The notes under the pieces are model-generated. The model saw only the letters and a list, made by a program, of their open reading frames with translations. It made no database searches and was not told the DNA's origin. The position numbers and the translations under genes are program-made. A stretch of 64,000 nt of DNA, taken from the NCBI GenBank assembly GCA_963834685.1, contig CAWICW010000014.1, positions 124,001-188,000 of the forward strand, in the 5' to 3' direction. Position 1 is the first letter of the stretch, and each line of letters opens with the position of its first letter. Below, piece after piece: positions 39,177 to 46,784 of the stretch. The stretch is from Palsa-504 sp963834685. Its GTDB lineage: Bacteria > Actinomycetota > Actinomycetes > Streptosporangiales > Streptosporangiaceae.

Positions 39177-40670
39177 ATGCTCACGGGGCGGGAGGCCGAC
39201 GAGGTGCAGGCCGAGTATTTCGATGTCCTGATCGTCGGAGCCGGCATCTCGGGAATCGACGCCGCATACCACGTCCAGCAGCGGTGCCCGGGGAAGAGCT
39301 TCCTCGTGCTCGAAGGGCTCGAGAGCTTCGGCGGTACCTGGCTCACACAGCGCTACCCCGGGATCCGCTCCGACAGCGATCTCTACACGTTCGGATACGG
39401 GTTCAAGCCGTGGACGGGACCGCCGATCGCCTCCGCTTCCGAGATCCTGTCCTATCTGGCCGAGGTCATCGACGAGAACGACCTGTCCCCGCACATCCGC
39501 TACCGTCACCGGATCAATTCAGCGTCATGGTCGAGCGACGACACAATGTGGATGATTGAGGCGACCAGAACTGACAGCGGTGAGCGTTGCCGGTTCGTGA
39601 CGAATTTCCTGTGGATGTGCCAGGGCTACTACCGCCATGGCGACGGATTCACGCCAGATTGGCCCGGAATGGATCGCTTCTCACGACGGATCGTTCACCC
39701 CCAGACGTGGCCGGACGATCTAGACCTAGCCGGGAAGAACGTCGTCGTCATCGGCTCAGGTGCCACGGCGGCGACCCTCGTACCGGCCATCGCCGCCGAT
39801 TGCGAGCACGTCACCGTCTTGCAACGCTCGCCGACTTACTTCTTCTCGGCACCCAACTCGAACGAGGTGGCCGATATGCTCCGGGAACTCGAGATTCCCG
39901 AAGAATGGGTGCACGAGATAGTCCGCCGGAAGATTCTGCGCGATCAGCAGGCCATCATTCGGTTGTCATTCGAACAGCCCGAGTTCCTCAAAACCGAATT
40001 GATCAAGCTGGTGCGTGATCGCCTGCCTCCCGGTTACGATGTCGAGAAGCACTTCACCCCGCGCTACCGGCCCTGGCGTCAGCGAATCGCCCTCCTCCCG
40101 GACGGCGATCTGCTCGCTGCGATCTCGTCCGGGAAGGTGACCATGGTCACCGACGAGATCAAGACTTTCACCGAAGACGGCATTCTCCTCATGGGGGGTG
40201 AGGAGCTTGCGGCCGACATCATCATCACCGCCACCGGCTTTAACCTCAGCGCCCTGGGCGACATCGACTTCGCCATCGACGGCAAGCCGCTCGACCTGGC
40301 CGATACCGTCACTTACCGGGGTGCGATGTTCACGGGCGTTCCGAACCTCGCGTGGATTTTCGGTTACTTCCGCGTGAGTTGGACGCTGCGAGCCGACCTG
40401 ATAAGCGATCTGGTCTGCCGCCTCCTGGTCCACATGGCCGCGCTTGGTGCCAGCAAGGTCACGCCTCAACTCCGCCCCGAGGATGCGGGCATGCCGATCC
40501 TGCCCTGGTTCGATCCGGAGAACTTCAATCCCGGCTACCTGATGCGCTCGGTGCATCTGCTTCCAAAAAGGGGCGACAAGCCACAGTGGCAGCACAGCCA
40601 GGACTACTGGACCGAGAAGGACCTCCTCCCGAACGCCGATCTCGACGACGGCTGCCTGACCTACGATTGA
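39177..40670 (+). CDS. Flavin-containing monooxygenase, Baeyer-Villiger type
   Basis: NAD(P)H/FAD oxygenase of 497 residues. N-terminal FAD Rossmann VLIVGAGISGIDAAYHVQ, then ESFGGTWLTQRYPGIRSD typical of Baeyer-Villiger enzymes, and a second Rossmann VVVIGSGATAATLVPAIA for NADPH. The fingerprint FxGxxxHxxxWP reads FSRRIVHPQTWP, so the conserved Gly is Arg. ATG 39177 starts just before conserved sequence; much of the upstream open frame is antisense to lhr. G+C and G/C at third position are slightly lower than in the neighbours, which may hint at later acquisition. Likely substrates are ketones or steroid-like compounds. Confidence 0.87.
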   Translation: MLTGREADEVQAEYFDVLIVGAGISGIDAAYHVQQRCPGKSFLVLEGLESFGGTWLTQRYPGIRSDSDLYTFGYGFKPWTGPPIASASEILSYLAEVIDENDLSPHIRYRHRINSASWSSDDTMWMIEATRTDSGERCRFVTNFLWMCQGYYRHGDGFTPDWPGMDRFSRRIVHPQTWPDDLDLAGKNVVVIGSGATAATLVPAIAADCEHVTVLQRSPTYFFSAPNSNEVADMLRELEIPEEWVHEIVRRKILRDQQAIIRLSFEQPEFLKTELIKLVRDRLPPGYDVEKHFTPRYRPWRQRIALLPDGDLLAAISSGKVTMVTDEIKTFTEDGILLMGGEELAADIIITATGFNLSALGDIDFAIDGKPLDLADTVTYRGAMFTGVPNLAWIFGYFRVSWTLRADLISDLVCRLLVHMAALGASKVTPQLRPEDAGMPILPWFDPENFNPGYLMRSVHLLPKRGDKPQWQHSQDYWTEKDLLPNADLDDGCLTYD

Positions 40671-40674
40671 CGGG

Positions 40675-41592
40675 CTACGAGCCGGCCCCCGACTCCAGGA
40701 ATCCGGGCGCTTCGTACGCCGGATTGGGATACTGGTAGAAGCCGCTCCCGCTCTTGACGCCCAGGCGGCCGCGATCAAGGTAGGTCCGGACGAAGTCGGC
40801 GTTGGCCCGTGTCTGCGGGTCGCCCGTCTGCCGCGCCCAGTAGTCGGTGATGTGCCAGACGGTATCGAGCCCGACGCCGTCGAGCATCCCGAACGGGCCG
40901 ATGGGCATCTTCATGATCCCTATCCAGGCGCGATCGACGTCCTCCACCGACGCGATCCCGTTCGTCACGAGCGTGAGCGCCTCCCGGTTGATCGCGGTGT
41001 ACAACGCGTTGAATACGTAACCGAAGCTCTCCTTGCGCAGGCGGATGGGGATCTGGCCGATGCGCCGGGCGAAGGCCAGGAGGAGCTCGGTCGTCTCCGC
41101 AGAGGTGCCAGGGTGCGGCATCACGTCTACCACGTTCGATGACCACACCGGAGTGTGGAAATGCAGCGCCGCGAACCGGTCAGGCCGCCCGGTGGCAGCA
41201 GCGAACATCGAGGGAAGCAGCGTCGAGGTGTTCGTCGTGAAGACTGCCCGCTGCGGGCACAGCTCGTTGAACTGCCCGAGGACCCGCCCCTTGAGCACGG
41301 GGTCTTCGGGCACCGACTCACAGACCAGGTCGACTCGGGCCGCGGCGGCCGCCGGGTCAGCGATGCACTCGATGCTCGCCAGCGCCCGCTCGAGCTGGTC
41401 GGCGTCAACCAGTCCCGCCGCCACCGGGGCCTCCCCGTAGCCGCGCAGGCGCCGGGGCGCTGCCTCCAAGGCCGCCGGTTCGGTGTCGTGCACGACGACG
41501 TAGCACCCGTGGGTCGCGGCCTGCAGCCCGATCTGCAGGCCCATCGTGCCGCTGCCGATCACGAGCACGCGACGTACGTCCTCAGCGTGCAT
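40675..41592 (-). CDS. 3-hydroxyacyl-CoA dehydrogenase family protein
   Basis: NAD-dependent dehydrogenase (305 residues) similar to 3-hydroxybutyryl-CoA dehydrogenase. The N-terminal Rossmann VLVIGSGTMGLQIGLQA, CESVPEDPVLKG, TNTSTLLPS with the conserved Ser/Thr, and HFHTPVW with the catalytic His of the HFxxP region are visible. The C-terminal domain has FNALYTAINREAL with the conserved Asn environment and a GVKSGSGFYQYP end. Convergent with the monooxygenase (4-base gap). The two may act on the same degraded ring or chain, but nothing proves this. Confidence 0.87.
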   Translation of the reverse strand: MHAEDVRRVLVIGSGTMGLQIGLQAATHGCYVVVHDTEPAALEAAPRRLRGYGEAPVAAGLVDADQLERALASIECIADPAAAAARVDLVCESVPEDPVLKGRVLGQFNELCPQRAVFTTNTSTLLPSMFAAATGRPDRFAALHFHTPVWSSNVVDVMPHPGTSAETTELLLAFARRIGQIPIRLRKESFGYVFNALYTAINREALTLVTNGIASVEDVDRAWIGIMKMPIGPFGMLDGVGLDTVWHITDYWARQTGDPQTRANADFVRTYLDRGRLGVKSGSGFYQYPNPAYEAPGFLESGAGS

Positions 41593-41624
41593 GGCATGCT
41601 CCCTCCTGCCGCGTCAGTCCGATG

Positions 41625-41906
41625 CTACGTCCCGCGCGGGCCGCGCCGTCGGCCGGTGCTCACCCACGTCAACGCGCCGATATAGCAGAGCAGCGCCAGC
41701 CCGGTCAGCAGGGCCATGGCCAGCGAGGCGCCCGACTGGCCGTTCCGCACGAAGATCTCGCCCGAGGCGAACGCCCCGCCGATGGCGGTCAGGCCCGCCG
41801 CCGCCAGCACCGCGATCATCCGGTCCCCGAGGCGCACGGCCCGGACCAGCAGCACGAGCGCGGCCCCGATCAGGGCCAGGCCGAGCAGTGCGTGCACGGT
41901 CAGCAT
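41625..41906 (-). CDS. Small membrane protein
   Basis: A 93-residue protein with three predicted membrane helices (HALLGLALIGAALVLLVRAV, MIAVLAAAGLTAIGG, LAMALLTGLALLCYIGALTW) and a basic C-terminal tail GRRRGPRG. Resembles short unnamed actinobacterial membrane proteins. Start ATG 41906. No function can be assigned. Lies between the dehydrogenase and the alcohol dehydrogenase on the same strand. Confidence 0.6.
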   Translation of the reverse strand: MLTVHALLGLALIGAALVLLVRAVRLGDRMIAVLAAAGLTAIGGAFASGEIFVRNGQSGASLAMALLTGLALLCYIGALTWVSTGRRRGPRGT

Positions 41907-42049
41907 TAACGTGCCGTGCGACCAGCGCGCTCTCGGTTTCGCTTCCGGGTGGTTCCGGGACGCTCGGCGTCAATCGGACCTTCGACGTCTGTGGTTCAGT
42001 CCCCGGCGCGGGCGCGTTCGTCGCGGGGGAGTAACTCGGGCGGAGCCAT

Positions 42050-43057
42050 CTAGGCGCCCGGATCGATGTGGATCTTGGTCCCCGATCCGGCGCTGATCTG
42101 CCCGGCCAGCGCCTCGGCGGCCTGGCTCAGGCCGACGGTGACGTCGACCAGGCCAGATGGATCTACCCGGCCGTCCGCGTAGTGCTCGATCGCGGGCGCC
42201 AGCCCGGCCGAAGCGCCCAGGATGCCGACCGCGGTGAGGTCGCCGAGCACCAGGTCGCGGCTGTCGATCAGGCTCGGCGCGCCGGAGACCCCGATGAAGA
42301 CCACCCGGCCGGCCGGCTCGGCCAGCGCCAGCGCGAAAGCCGGCACCCGGTGGTCATCGGTGCCGTCCACCACCGCGTCGTACGTGATCGGCGGCCGGTC
42401 ATCGGCCGTCCAGTACCCGGTCGCCCCGAACGACCGCGCCAGCGCGCGACGGCTGCCGCCAAGGCCTAGGACGTCCACCGAAGCGCCCGCCGCCGCGGCG
42501 AAGGCCGTGGTCAGCAGCCCGATGGTGCCCGGCCCGCAGACCAGGATCCGCTGCCCCGGACCAGCGTGAGCGGCCGACGCGGCCCGCCAGGCGTTGCCGC
42601 CCGGCTCGACCAGGGCTCCGGCCCGGTCATCTATCGCATCCGGCAGCCGGTGCAGGCTCGACGCCGGAACCAGCAGCCGCTCGGCCAGTGCTCCCGGCCA
42701 CCCGCCGGTGATCCCGACCTCGTAGCGGTCCGCGCAGACGTGCCTGCGGCCGGCGCGGCAGCGTGCGCAGTGCCCGCAGCCGAGCATCGTGTCCCCGGTG
42801 ACCCGGACGCCGAGCCACCCGGCCGGGACCTCGGCCCCGACCGCCGATACCACGCCGCACCACTCGTGCCCCGGGCGCACCGGGAACCGTGTCTTGCCCT
42901 GGGCGAAGTACGCCAGCTGCCCGGTGAACAGCTCGATGTCCGTCCCGCAGATCCCGGCCCGGCGGACGTCGACCACCACCTGCCCGGGCCCGGGCACCGG
43001 GTCCTCGACCTCCTCGACCCGGGCCGATCCGGGACCGGTGATCACCAGCGCGCGCAT
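42050..43057 (-). CDS. Zinc-dependent alcohol dehydrogenase family protein
   Basis: Medium-chain dehydrogenase of 335 residues. Catalytic zinc ligands in GICGTDIELF and GHEWCG. The structural zinc loop GCGHCARCRAGRRHVC is complete. The cofactor Rossmann reads ILVCGPGTIGLLTTAFAA. ATG 43057 (MRALVITGPGSARVEEVEDP) is the conserved start; the longer frame adds nine residues. Threonine or polyol dehydrogenases are closest in pattern. Monocistronic, followed upstream by a 53-bp palindromic repeat. Confidence 0.88.
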   Translation of the reverse strand: MRALVITGPGSARVEEVEDPVPGPGQVVVDVRRAGICGTDIELFTGQLAYFAQGKTRFPVRPGHEWCGVVSAVGAEVPAGWLGVRVTGDTMLGCGHCARCRAGRRHVCADRYEVGITGGWPGALAERLLVPASSLHRLPDAIDDRAGALVEPGGNAWRAASAAHAGPGQRILVCGPGTIGLLTTAFAAAAGASVDVLGLGGSRRALARSFGATGYWTADDRPPITYDAVVDGTDDHRVPAFALALAEPAGRVVFIGVSGAPSLIDSRDLVLGDLTAVGILGASAGLAPAIEHYADGRVDPSGLVDVTVGLSQAAEALAGQISAGSGTKIHIDPGA

Positions 43058-43100
43058 GGCCCCAGTATCAACATCCCACCCCAACGCTCAGCCCGCGCAC

Positions 43101-43153
43101 CATGATCATGGGTCAAAATGGGCGATATTTCCCCAAAACGGCCCATGATCATG
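43101..43153. repeat. 53-bp palindromic element, copy 1
   Basis: CATGATCATGGG at 43101-43112 pairs with CCCATGATCATG at 43142-43153; the interior pairs only in part. Lies 25 bases after the ABC ATPase stop (minus strand) and before the alcohol dehydrogenase start, a terminator position. A second 53-bp copy with the same ends lies at 51434-51486. Confidence 0.75.
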
Positions 43154-43178
43154 AAACGGTCCCGTGCGAGGCGGCCCG

Positions 43179-44294
43179 CTAGCTGGCGACCAGCGGCTCC
43201 TCCGTTGGCGTCGGGACGACGCCCCGGGCCCCGGCCAGCACGCGCAGCGCGTCCGGCGGCAGGTAGACGTGCACGGGGGTGCCCTGGGCCAGGTCCGGGT
43301 GCTCGCCGTCGTTCTGCACCAGGGCCTGCAGCGGCACGCCCGGGGCCAGGCGCAGCATGACCTGGGTGGCGGCGCCGAGGAAGACCACCCGCTCGACCAT
43401 GGCGGGCACCCGGTTGTCACCCGCCGACCCGTGCGTCTCGATCCGGACCCGCTCCGGCCTGATCACCGCGTGCGCCGAGCCCGTGGTGTCCGCCTCGCAG
43501 CGCTGGGCGGTCAGCGTCCAGTCCCCGAGTCGCAGCACGCCGGGCGGCCCTGCGGACTCAACCGAAATCTCCATCAGGTTGGCCGCGCCCAGGAAGTCGG
43601 CCACGTAGGTGTCCGCCGGCTCCTCGTAGACCTGGCGAGGCGTGCCGATCTGCACGATCCGGCCCGCGTTCATCACGGCCAGCCGGTCGGACATGGTCAG
43701 CGCCTCCTCCTGATCGTGGGTGACGTAGAGGAAGGTGATGCCGACTCGTTCCTGCAGCGCCTTCAGCTCGACCTTGAGCGAGCGGCGCAGCTTGGCGTCC
43801 AGCGCGCCGAGCGGCTCGTCCAGCAGCAGCACGGCCGGGTTGAGCACGAGCGCGCGGGCCAGCGCGACACGCTGCTGCTGGCCGCCGGACAACTGGCCCG
43901 GGCGGCGCTTGGCGAACGAGGTCATCCTGACCAGCTCGAGGGCCTCGTTCACCCGGCGCGTGAGGTCCGCCTTGGCCAGCTTGCGGTGCCGCAGCCCGAA
44001 TGCCACGTTGTCGAACACGGACAGGAACGGGAACAGCGCGTAGCTCTGGAACACGGTGTTGACGTTGCGGCGGTGCGGCGGCACGTCCGACACGTCGACC
44101 CCGTCGAGCAGGATCTTGCCCGACGTCGGCTGCTCGAAGCCGGCGATCAGGCGCAGAGTGGTGGTCTTGCCGCAGCCCGACGGGCCGAGCAGGGAGAAGA
44201 ACTCACCGCTGGCCACGGTCAGGTCGATGTTGTCGACCGCGATCTCGCCGAACCTCTTGGTCAGCCCGGATAGCTCGATGCTTCCTCCGGCCAC
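43179..44294 (-). CDS. PotA-like ABC transporter ATP-binding protein (orphan)
   Basis: ATPase of a spermidine/putrescine-type importer, 371 residues. Walker A GPSGCGKTTTLRLIAG, signature LSGGQQQRVALARAL, Walker B VLLLDEPLGALD, His loop YVTHDQEEAL, and a C-terminal TOBE domain. GTG 44294 has GGAGG seven bases upstream. It sits 14 bases after the TetR gene in one operon, with no permease or binding protein nearby. The transporter genes at 26.9-30.1 kb lack exactly this subunit and carry the same operator, so this is probably their missing partner. Confidence 0.88.
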   Translation of the reverse strand: MAGGSIELSGLTKRFGEIAVDNIDLTVASGEFFSLLGPSGCGKTTTLRLIAGFEQPTSGKILLDGVDVSDVPPHRRNVNTVFQSYALFPFLSVFDNVAFGLRHRKLAKADLTRRVNEALELVRMTSFAKRRPGQLSGGQQQRVALARALVLNPAVLLLDEPLGALDAKLRRSLKVELKALQERVGITFLYVTHDQEEALTMSDRLAVMNAGRIVQIGTPRQVYEEPADTYVADFLGAANLMEISVESAGPPGVLRLGDWTLTAQRCEADTTGSAHAVIRPERVRIETHGSAGDNRVPAMVERVVFLGAATQVMLRLAPGVPLQALVQNDGEHPDLAQGTPVHVYLPPDALRVLAGARGVVPTPTEEPLVAS

Positions 44295-44308
44295 GGCGCC
44301 ACCTCCAG

Positions 44309-44968
44309 CTATCTACCGCGTTTGCGCGCCCGCTTGGGTGCGGGTGCAGGCTTCCAGTCGAACCCCAGTTGTCCGGCCGCGAACCGCATCGCCAGATCGT
44401 ACGCGCGCTGCGGCGGCACCGCCGGGTCTTCGAGCGCGATCTGCACCGCCAGGCCGTCGAGCAGGCCCGCCAGCGTGATCGTGAAGTCGTCCGCGTCCGC
44501 GGGCGCGAACTCGCCGGCGTCCTGCCCGGACAGCACGATGGAGCGGATGGCCTCCCGCCACCGCTCATCTGACTTCTGCCGCACCGCGGCCACCCCCGGG
44601 CTCCGCGGCGAGAACGCCCACAGGTCCAGCCACACCAGCCAGTACAGGCGCGGCTCGGGGTTCTCGGGCAGGCAGATCATGGCGACCAGCTCGGCCAGCC
44701 GCCCGGCCGCGGTCGGGATGCCCTCCATCCGCCGCAGGTTCTCGGCGTACCAGGTGTCTTCGGAGTACCGGATTGCCTCGGTGAGGAGCTGGTCGCGGGT
44801 CTTGAAGTAGTAGATGACCAGCGACGGGCTCGTCCCGGTGCGCTCGGCCACGTCGGCGATCCTGGTCTCGGCGTAGCCTCGCTCGAGGATGACTTCCAGC
44901 GCCGCCCGCAGCATCTGTTCGCGCCGCTGCTCCCCGGCGTCCCGCGAACCCCCCGCGCGCTCCTTCAT
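44309..44968 (-). CDS. TetR family regulator, likely controller of the split amine system
   Basis: A 219-residue regulator: the N-terminal helix-turn-helix includes EQMLRAALEVILERGYAETR and DVAERTGTSPSLVIYYFKT, and the C-terminal ligand domain is of the BetI-like type with LYWLVWLDLWAFSP. ATG 44968. It is the first gene of an operon with the orphan ATPase and is divergent from the FAD oxidoreductase gene. The palindrome 60 bases upstream is repeated before the aminotransferase operon at 25.4 kb. The ligand is presumably the imported amine or its aldehyde. Confidence 0.87.
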   Translation of the reverse strand: MKERAGGSRDAGEQRREQMLRAALEVILERGYAETRIADVAERTGTSPSLVIYYFKTRDQLLTEAIRYSEDTWYAENLRRMEGIPTAAGRLAELVAMICLPENPEPRLYWLVWLDLWAFSPRSPGVAAVRQKSDERWREAIRSIVLSGQDAGEFAPADADDFTITLAGLLDGLAVQIALEDPAVPPQRAYDLAMRFAAGQLGFDWKPAPAPKRARKRGR

Positions 44969-45001
44969 GTGCCAGTCCCTCGCCCCTCACCAGTAGCGGT
45001 C

Positions 45002-45043
45002 TTGAGAATTTATCGTAGCAGCTTCTAGACTGAATGTTCAGTC
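45002..45043 (+). promoter_or_regulatory. Promoter and TetR-type operator before the FAD oxidoreductase
   Basis: TTGAGA (45002-45007), 18 bases, TAGACT (45026-45031), overlapped by GACTGAATGTTCAGTC (45028-45043), a 16-bp palindrome with one mismatched pair. The flanks TCTA and AA are shared with the copy at 25424-25445. Confidence 0.7.
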
Positions 45044-45065
45044 AACCTTTTGGAGGGCCAGGTTC

Positions 45066-46784
45066 ATGGCTACGAAGGCAACCAAGGCGGCAAGCACGAC
45101 GGGCGCGGGGGGAGCCCAGGGAGCGGACTACGACGCGATCATCGTCGGCGGCGGGCATAACGGGCTGGTCGCCGCGGCGTACCTGGCCCGCTCGGGGGCC
45201 CGCACCCTGGTGCTCGAGGCAAGGAACAAGACCGGCGGCGCCGCGACCACCGAAGCCCCGTGGCCGGACGCCCCCGACTTCAAGGTCACCCGCCTGTCCT
45301 ACGTGATGTCGCTGCTGCCGCCGACCATCATCAAGGACCTCCAGCTGGAACGTCACGGGTACAAGATCTTCCCGATGGGCCCGTACTACCAGGCCTTTCC
45401 CGAGGGCGGGTCGATAAAGCTCTATGCCGACGACGCCCAGCGCAACCACGCCGAGGTGTCCCGCTGGTCCAAGCGGGACGCCGACGCGATGCCGCGCTGG
45501 GACGCCTGGCTGGCCGGCCTGGCCGAGGTGCTCGGCCCGCTGCTGCTCACCGTCCCGCCGAACCTCGGCTCGCACAAGCCAAAAGACCTCAAGGAGACCC
45601 TCCGGCTGGCCTGGCGCCACAAAAACCTCAACGTGCGCACGATCGCCGACGTGACCCGGCTGATGACCATGTCGATCGCCGACCTGCTCGACGACTGGTT
45701 CGAGTCGCCGCAGGTCAAGGGGGCGCTCGCGGTCAACGGCGTGATCGGCACCTGGGCCGGCCCGTACGAGCCCGGCACCGCCTACGTGATGGCGCACCAT
45801 TCCATCGGCGACGTCGGTGACGGGCACCTGGGCAACTGGGGCTTCCAGGAGGGCGGCATGGGCGCCGTGGCCGACGCGATCGCCGCGGCGGCGCGCGAGA
45901 ACGGCGCGGAGATCCGCACCGGCGCCATAGTGCGAGGCATCCTCCTCAAGAACGGCCGGGCCGGCGGCGTCGAGCTCGACAACGGCCAGCAGATCACGGC
46001 CAAGGTCGTGGTCAGCTCGCTGCATCCCCGCACCGCGTTCCTGGACCACGTCGGCCGGGCGAACCTCCCGGACGACTTCGTCAGGGACATCGAGCACTGG
46101 AAGACCCGCAGCGGCGTGGTCAAGATCAACCTGGCCCTGGCCGAACTGCCCGACTTCACCGCTGACCCCGGCACCAACCTGCAGGAACATCACACCGGGT
46201 CGGTGGAGATGGCTCCGACCATGCCGTACATCGAGCGCGCCTTCACCGAGGCCCGCGACGGCCGGCCGGCCACCCGGCCGTTCAGTGACGGCGTGATCCC
46301 GACCGCCTTCGACCGGACCCTGTGCCCGGACGGTTACCACATCATGTCGCTGTTCACCCAGTGGGTGCCGGCCGACTGGAACGAGCAGCCGCACACCGAG
46401 GAACTCCAGGCCTACGCCGACCGCATGATCGACTGCTACAACGAGGTGGCGCCGAACTTCAAGAGCTCGATCCTGCACCGCGACATCGTGGGCCCGTACG
46501 AGATGGAGCACGACTACGGCCTGATCGGCGGGAACATCTTCCACGGCGAGCTGTCCCTGGAGCAGCTGTTCCACATGCGCCCGGCGCCGGGTTTCGCGGA
46601 CTACCGCACGCCGGTGCAGGGTCTGTACTACGCGAGCTCGGCCACCCACGCCGGCGGCGGCGTGTGCGGCATCCCCGGCATGCAGGCGGCCCGGGCCGCG
46701 ATCACCGACCGCAAAGCCGACCGGGCCGGCCGGGCCGGCCGGGTCAGCCGGGCCACCCGCCGAGGCCGCCTCCGCCGTTCGTGA
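45066..46784 (+). CDS. FAD-dependent oxidoreductase, phytoene dehydrogenase-like
   Basis: A 572-residue flavoprotein. The N-terminal dinucleotide fold is DAIIVGGGHNGLVAAAYLA and ends TLVLEARNKTGGAAT. The C-terminal GVCGIPGMQAARAAI closes the FAD site, as in phytoene desaturases and amine oxidases. GGAGGG precedes ATG 45066. The last 20 residues are an Arg-rich repeat (DRAGRAGR). The operator upstream ties it to the aminotransferase and transporter genes, so it is more likely an oxidase for an imported amine or imine than a carotenoid enzyme. It overlaps the next gene by four bases (GTGA). Confidence 0.85.
   Translation: MATKATKAASTTGAGGAQGADYDAIIVGGGHNGLVAAAYLARSGARTLVLEARNKTGGAATTEAPWPDAPDFKVTRLSYVMSLLPPTIIKDLQLERHGYKIFPMGPYYQAFPEGGSIKLYADDAQRNHAEVSRWSKRDADAMPRWDAWLAGLAEVLGPLLLTVPPNLGSHKPKDLKETLRLAWRHKNLNVRTIADVTRLMTMSIADLLDDWFESPQVKGALAVNGVIGTWAGPYEPGTAYVMAHHSIGDVGDGHLGNWGFQEGGMGAVADAIAAAARENGAEIRTGAIVRGILLKNGRAGGVELDNGQQITAKVVVSSLHPRTAFLDHVGRANLPDDFVRDIEHWKTRSGVVKINLALAELPDFTADPGTNLQEHHTGSVEMAPTMPYIERAFTEARDGRPATRPFSDGVIPTAFDRTLCPDGYHIMSLFTQWVPADWNEQPHTEELQAYADRMIDCYNEVAPNFKSSILHRDIVGPYEMEHDYGLIGGNIFHGELSLEQLFHMRPAPGFADYRTPVQGLYYASSATHAGGGVCGIPGMQAARAAITDRKADRAGRAGRVSRATRRGRLRRS

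Noticed and set aside
39105..39509. N-terminal extension of lhr to give 1,548 residues
   Set aside because: It overlaps the monooxygenase gene on the other strand and lacks conserved sequence; GTG 39104 has a ribosome site.
46322..46780. N-terminal extension of the acyl-CoA synthetase frame
   Set aside because: It overlaps the FAD oxidoreductase gene; the GTGA overlap at 46781 is a better start.
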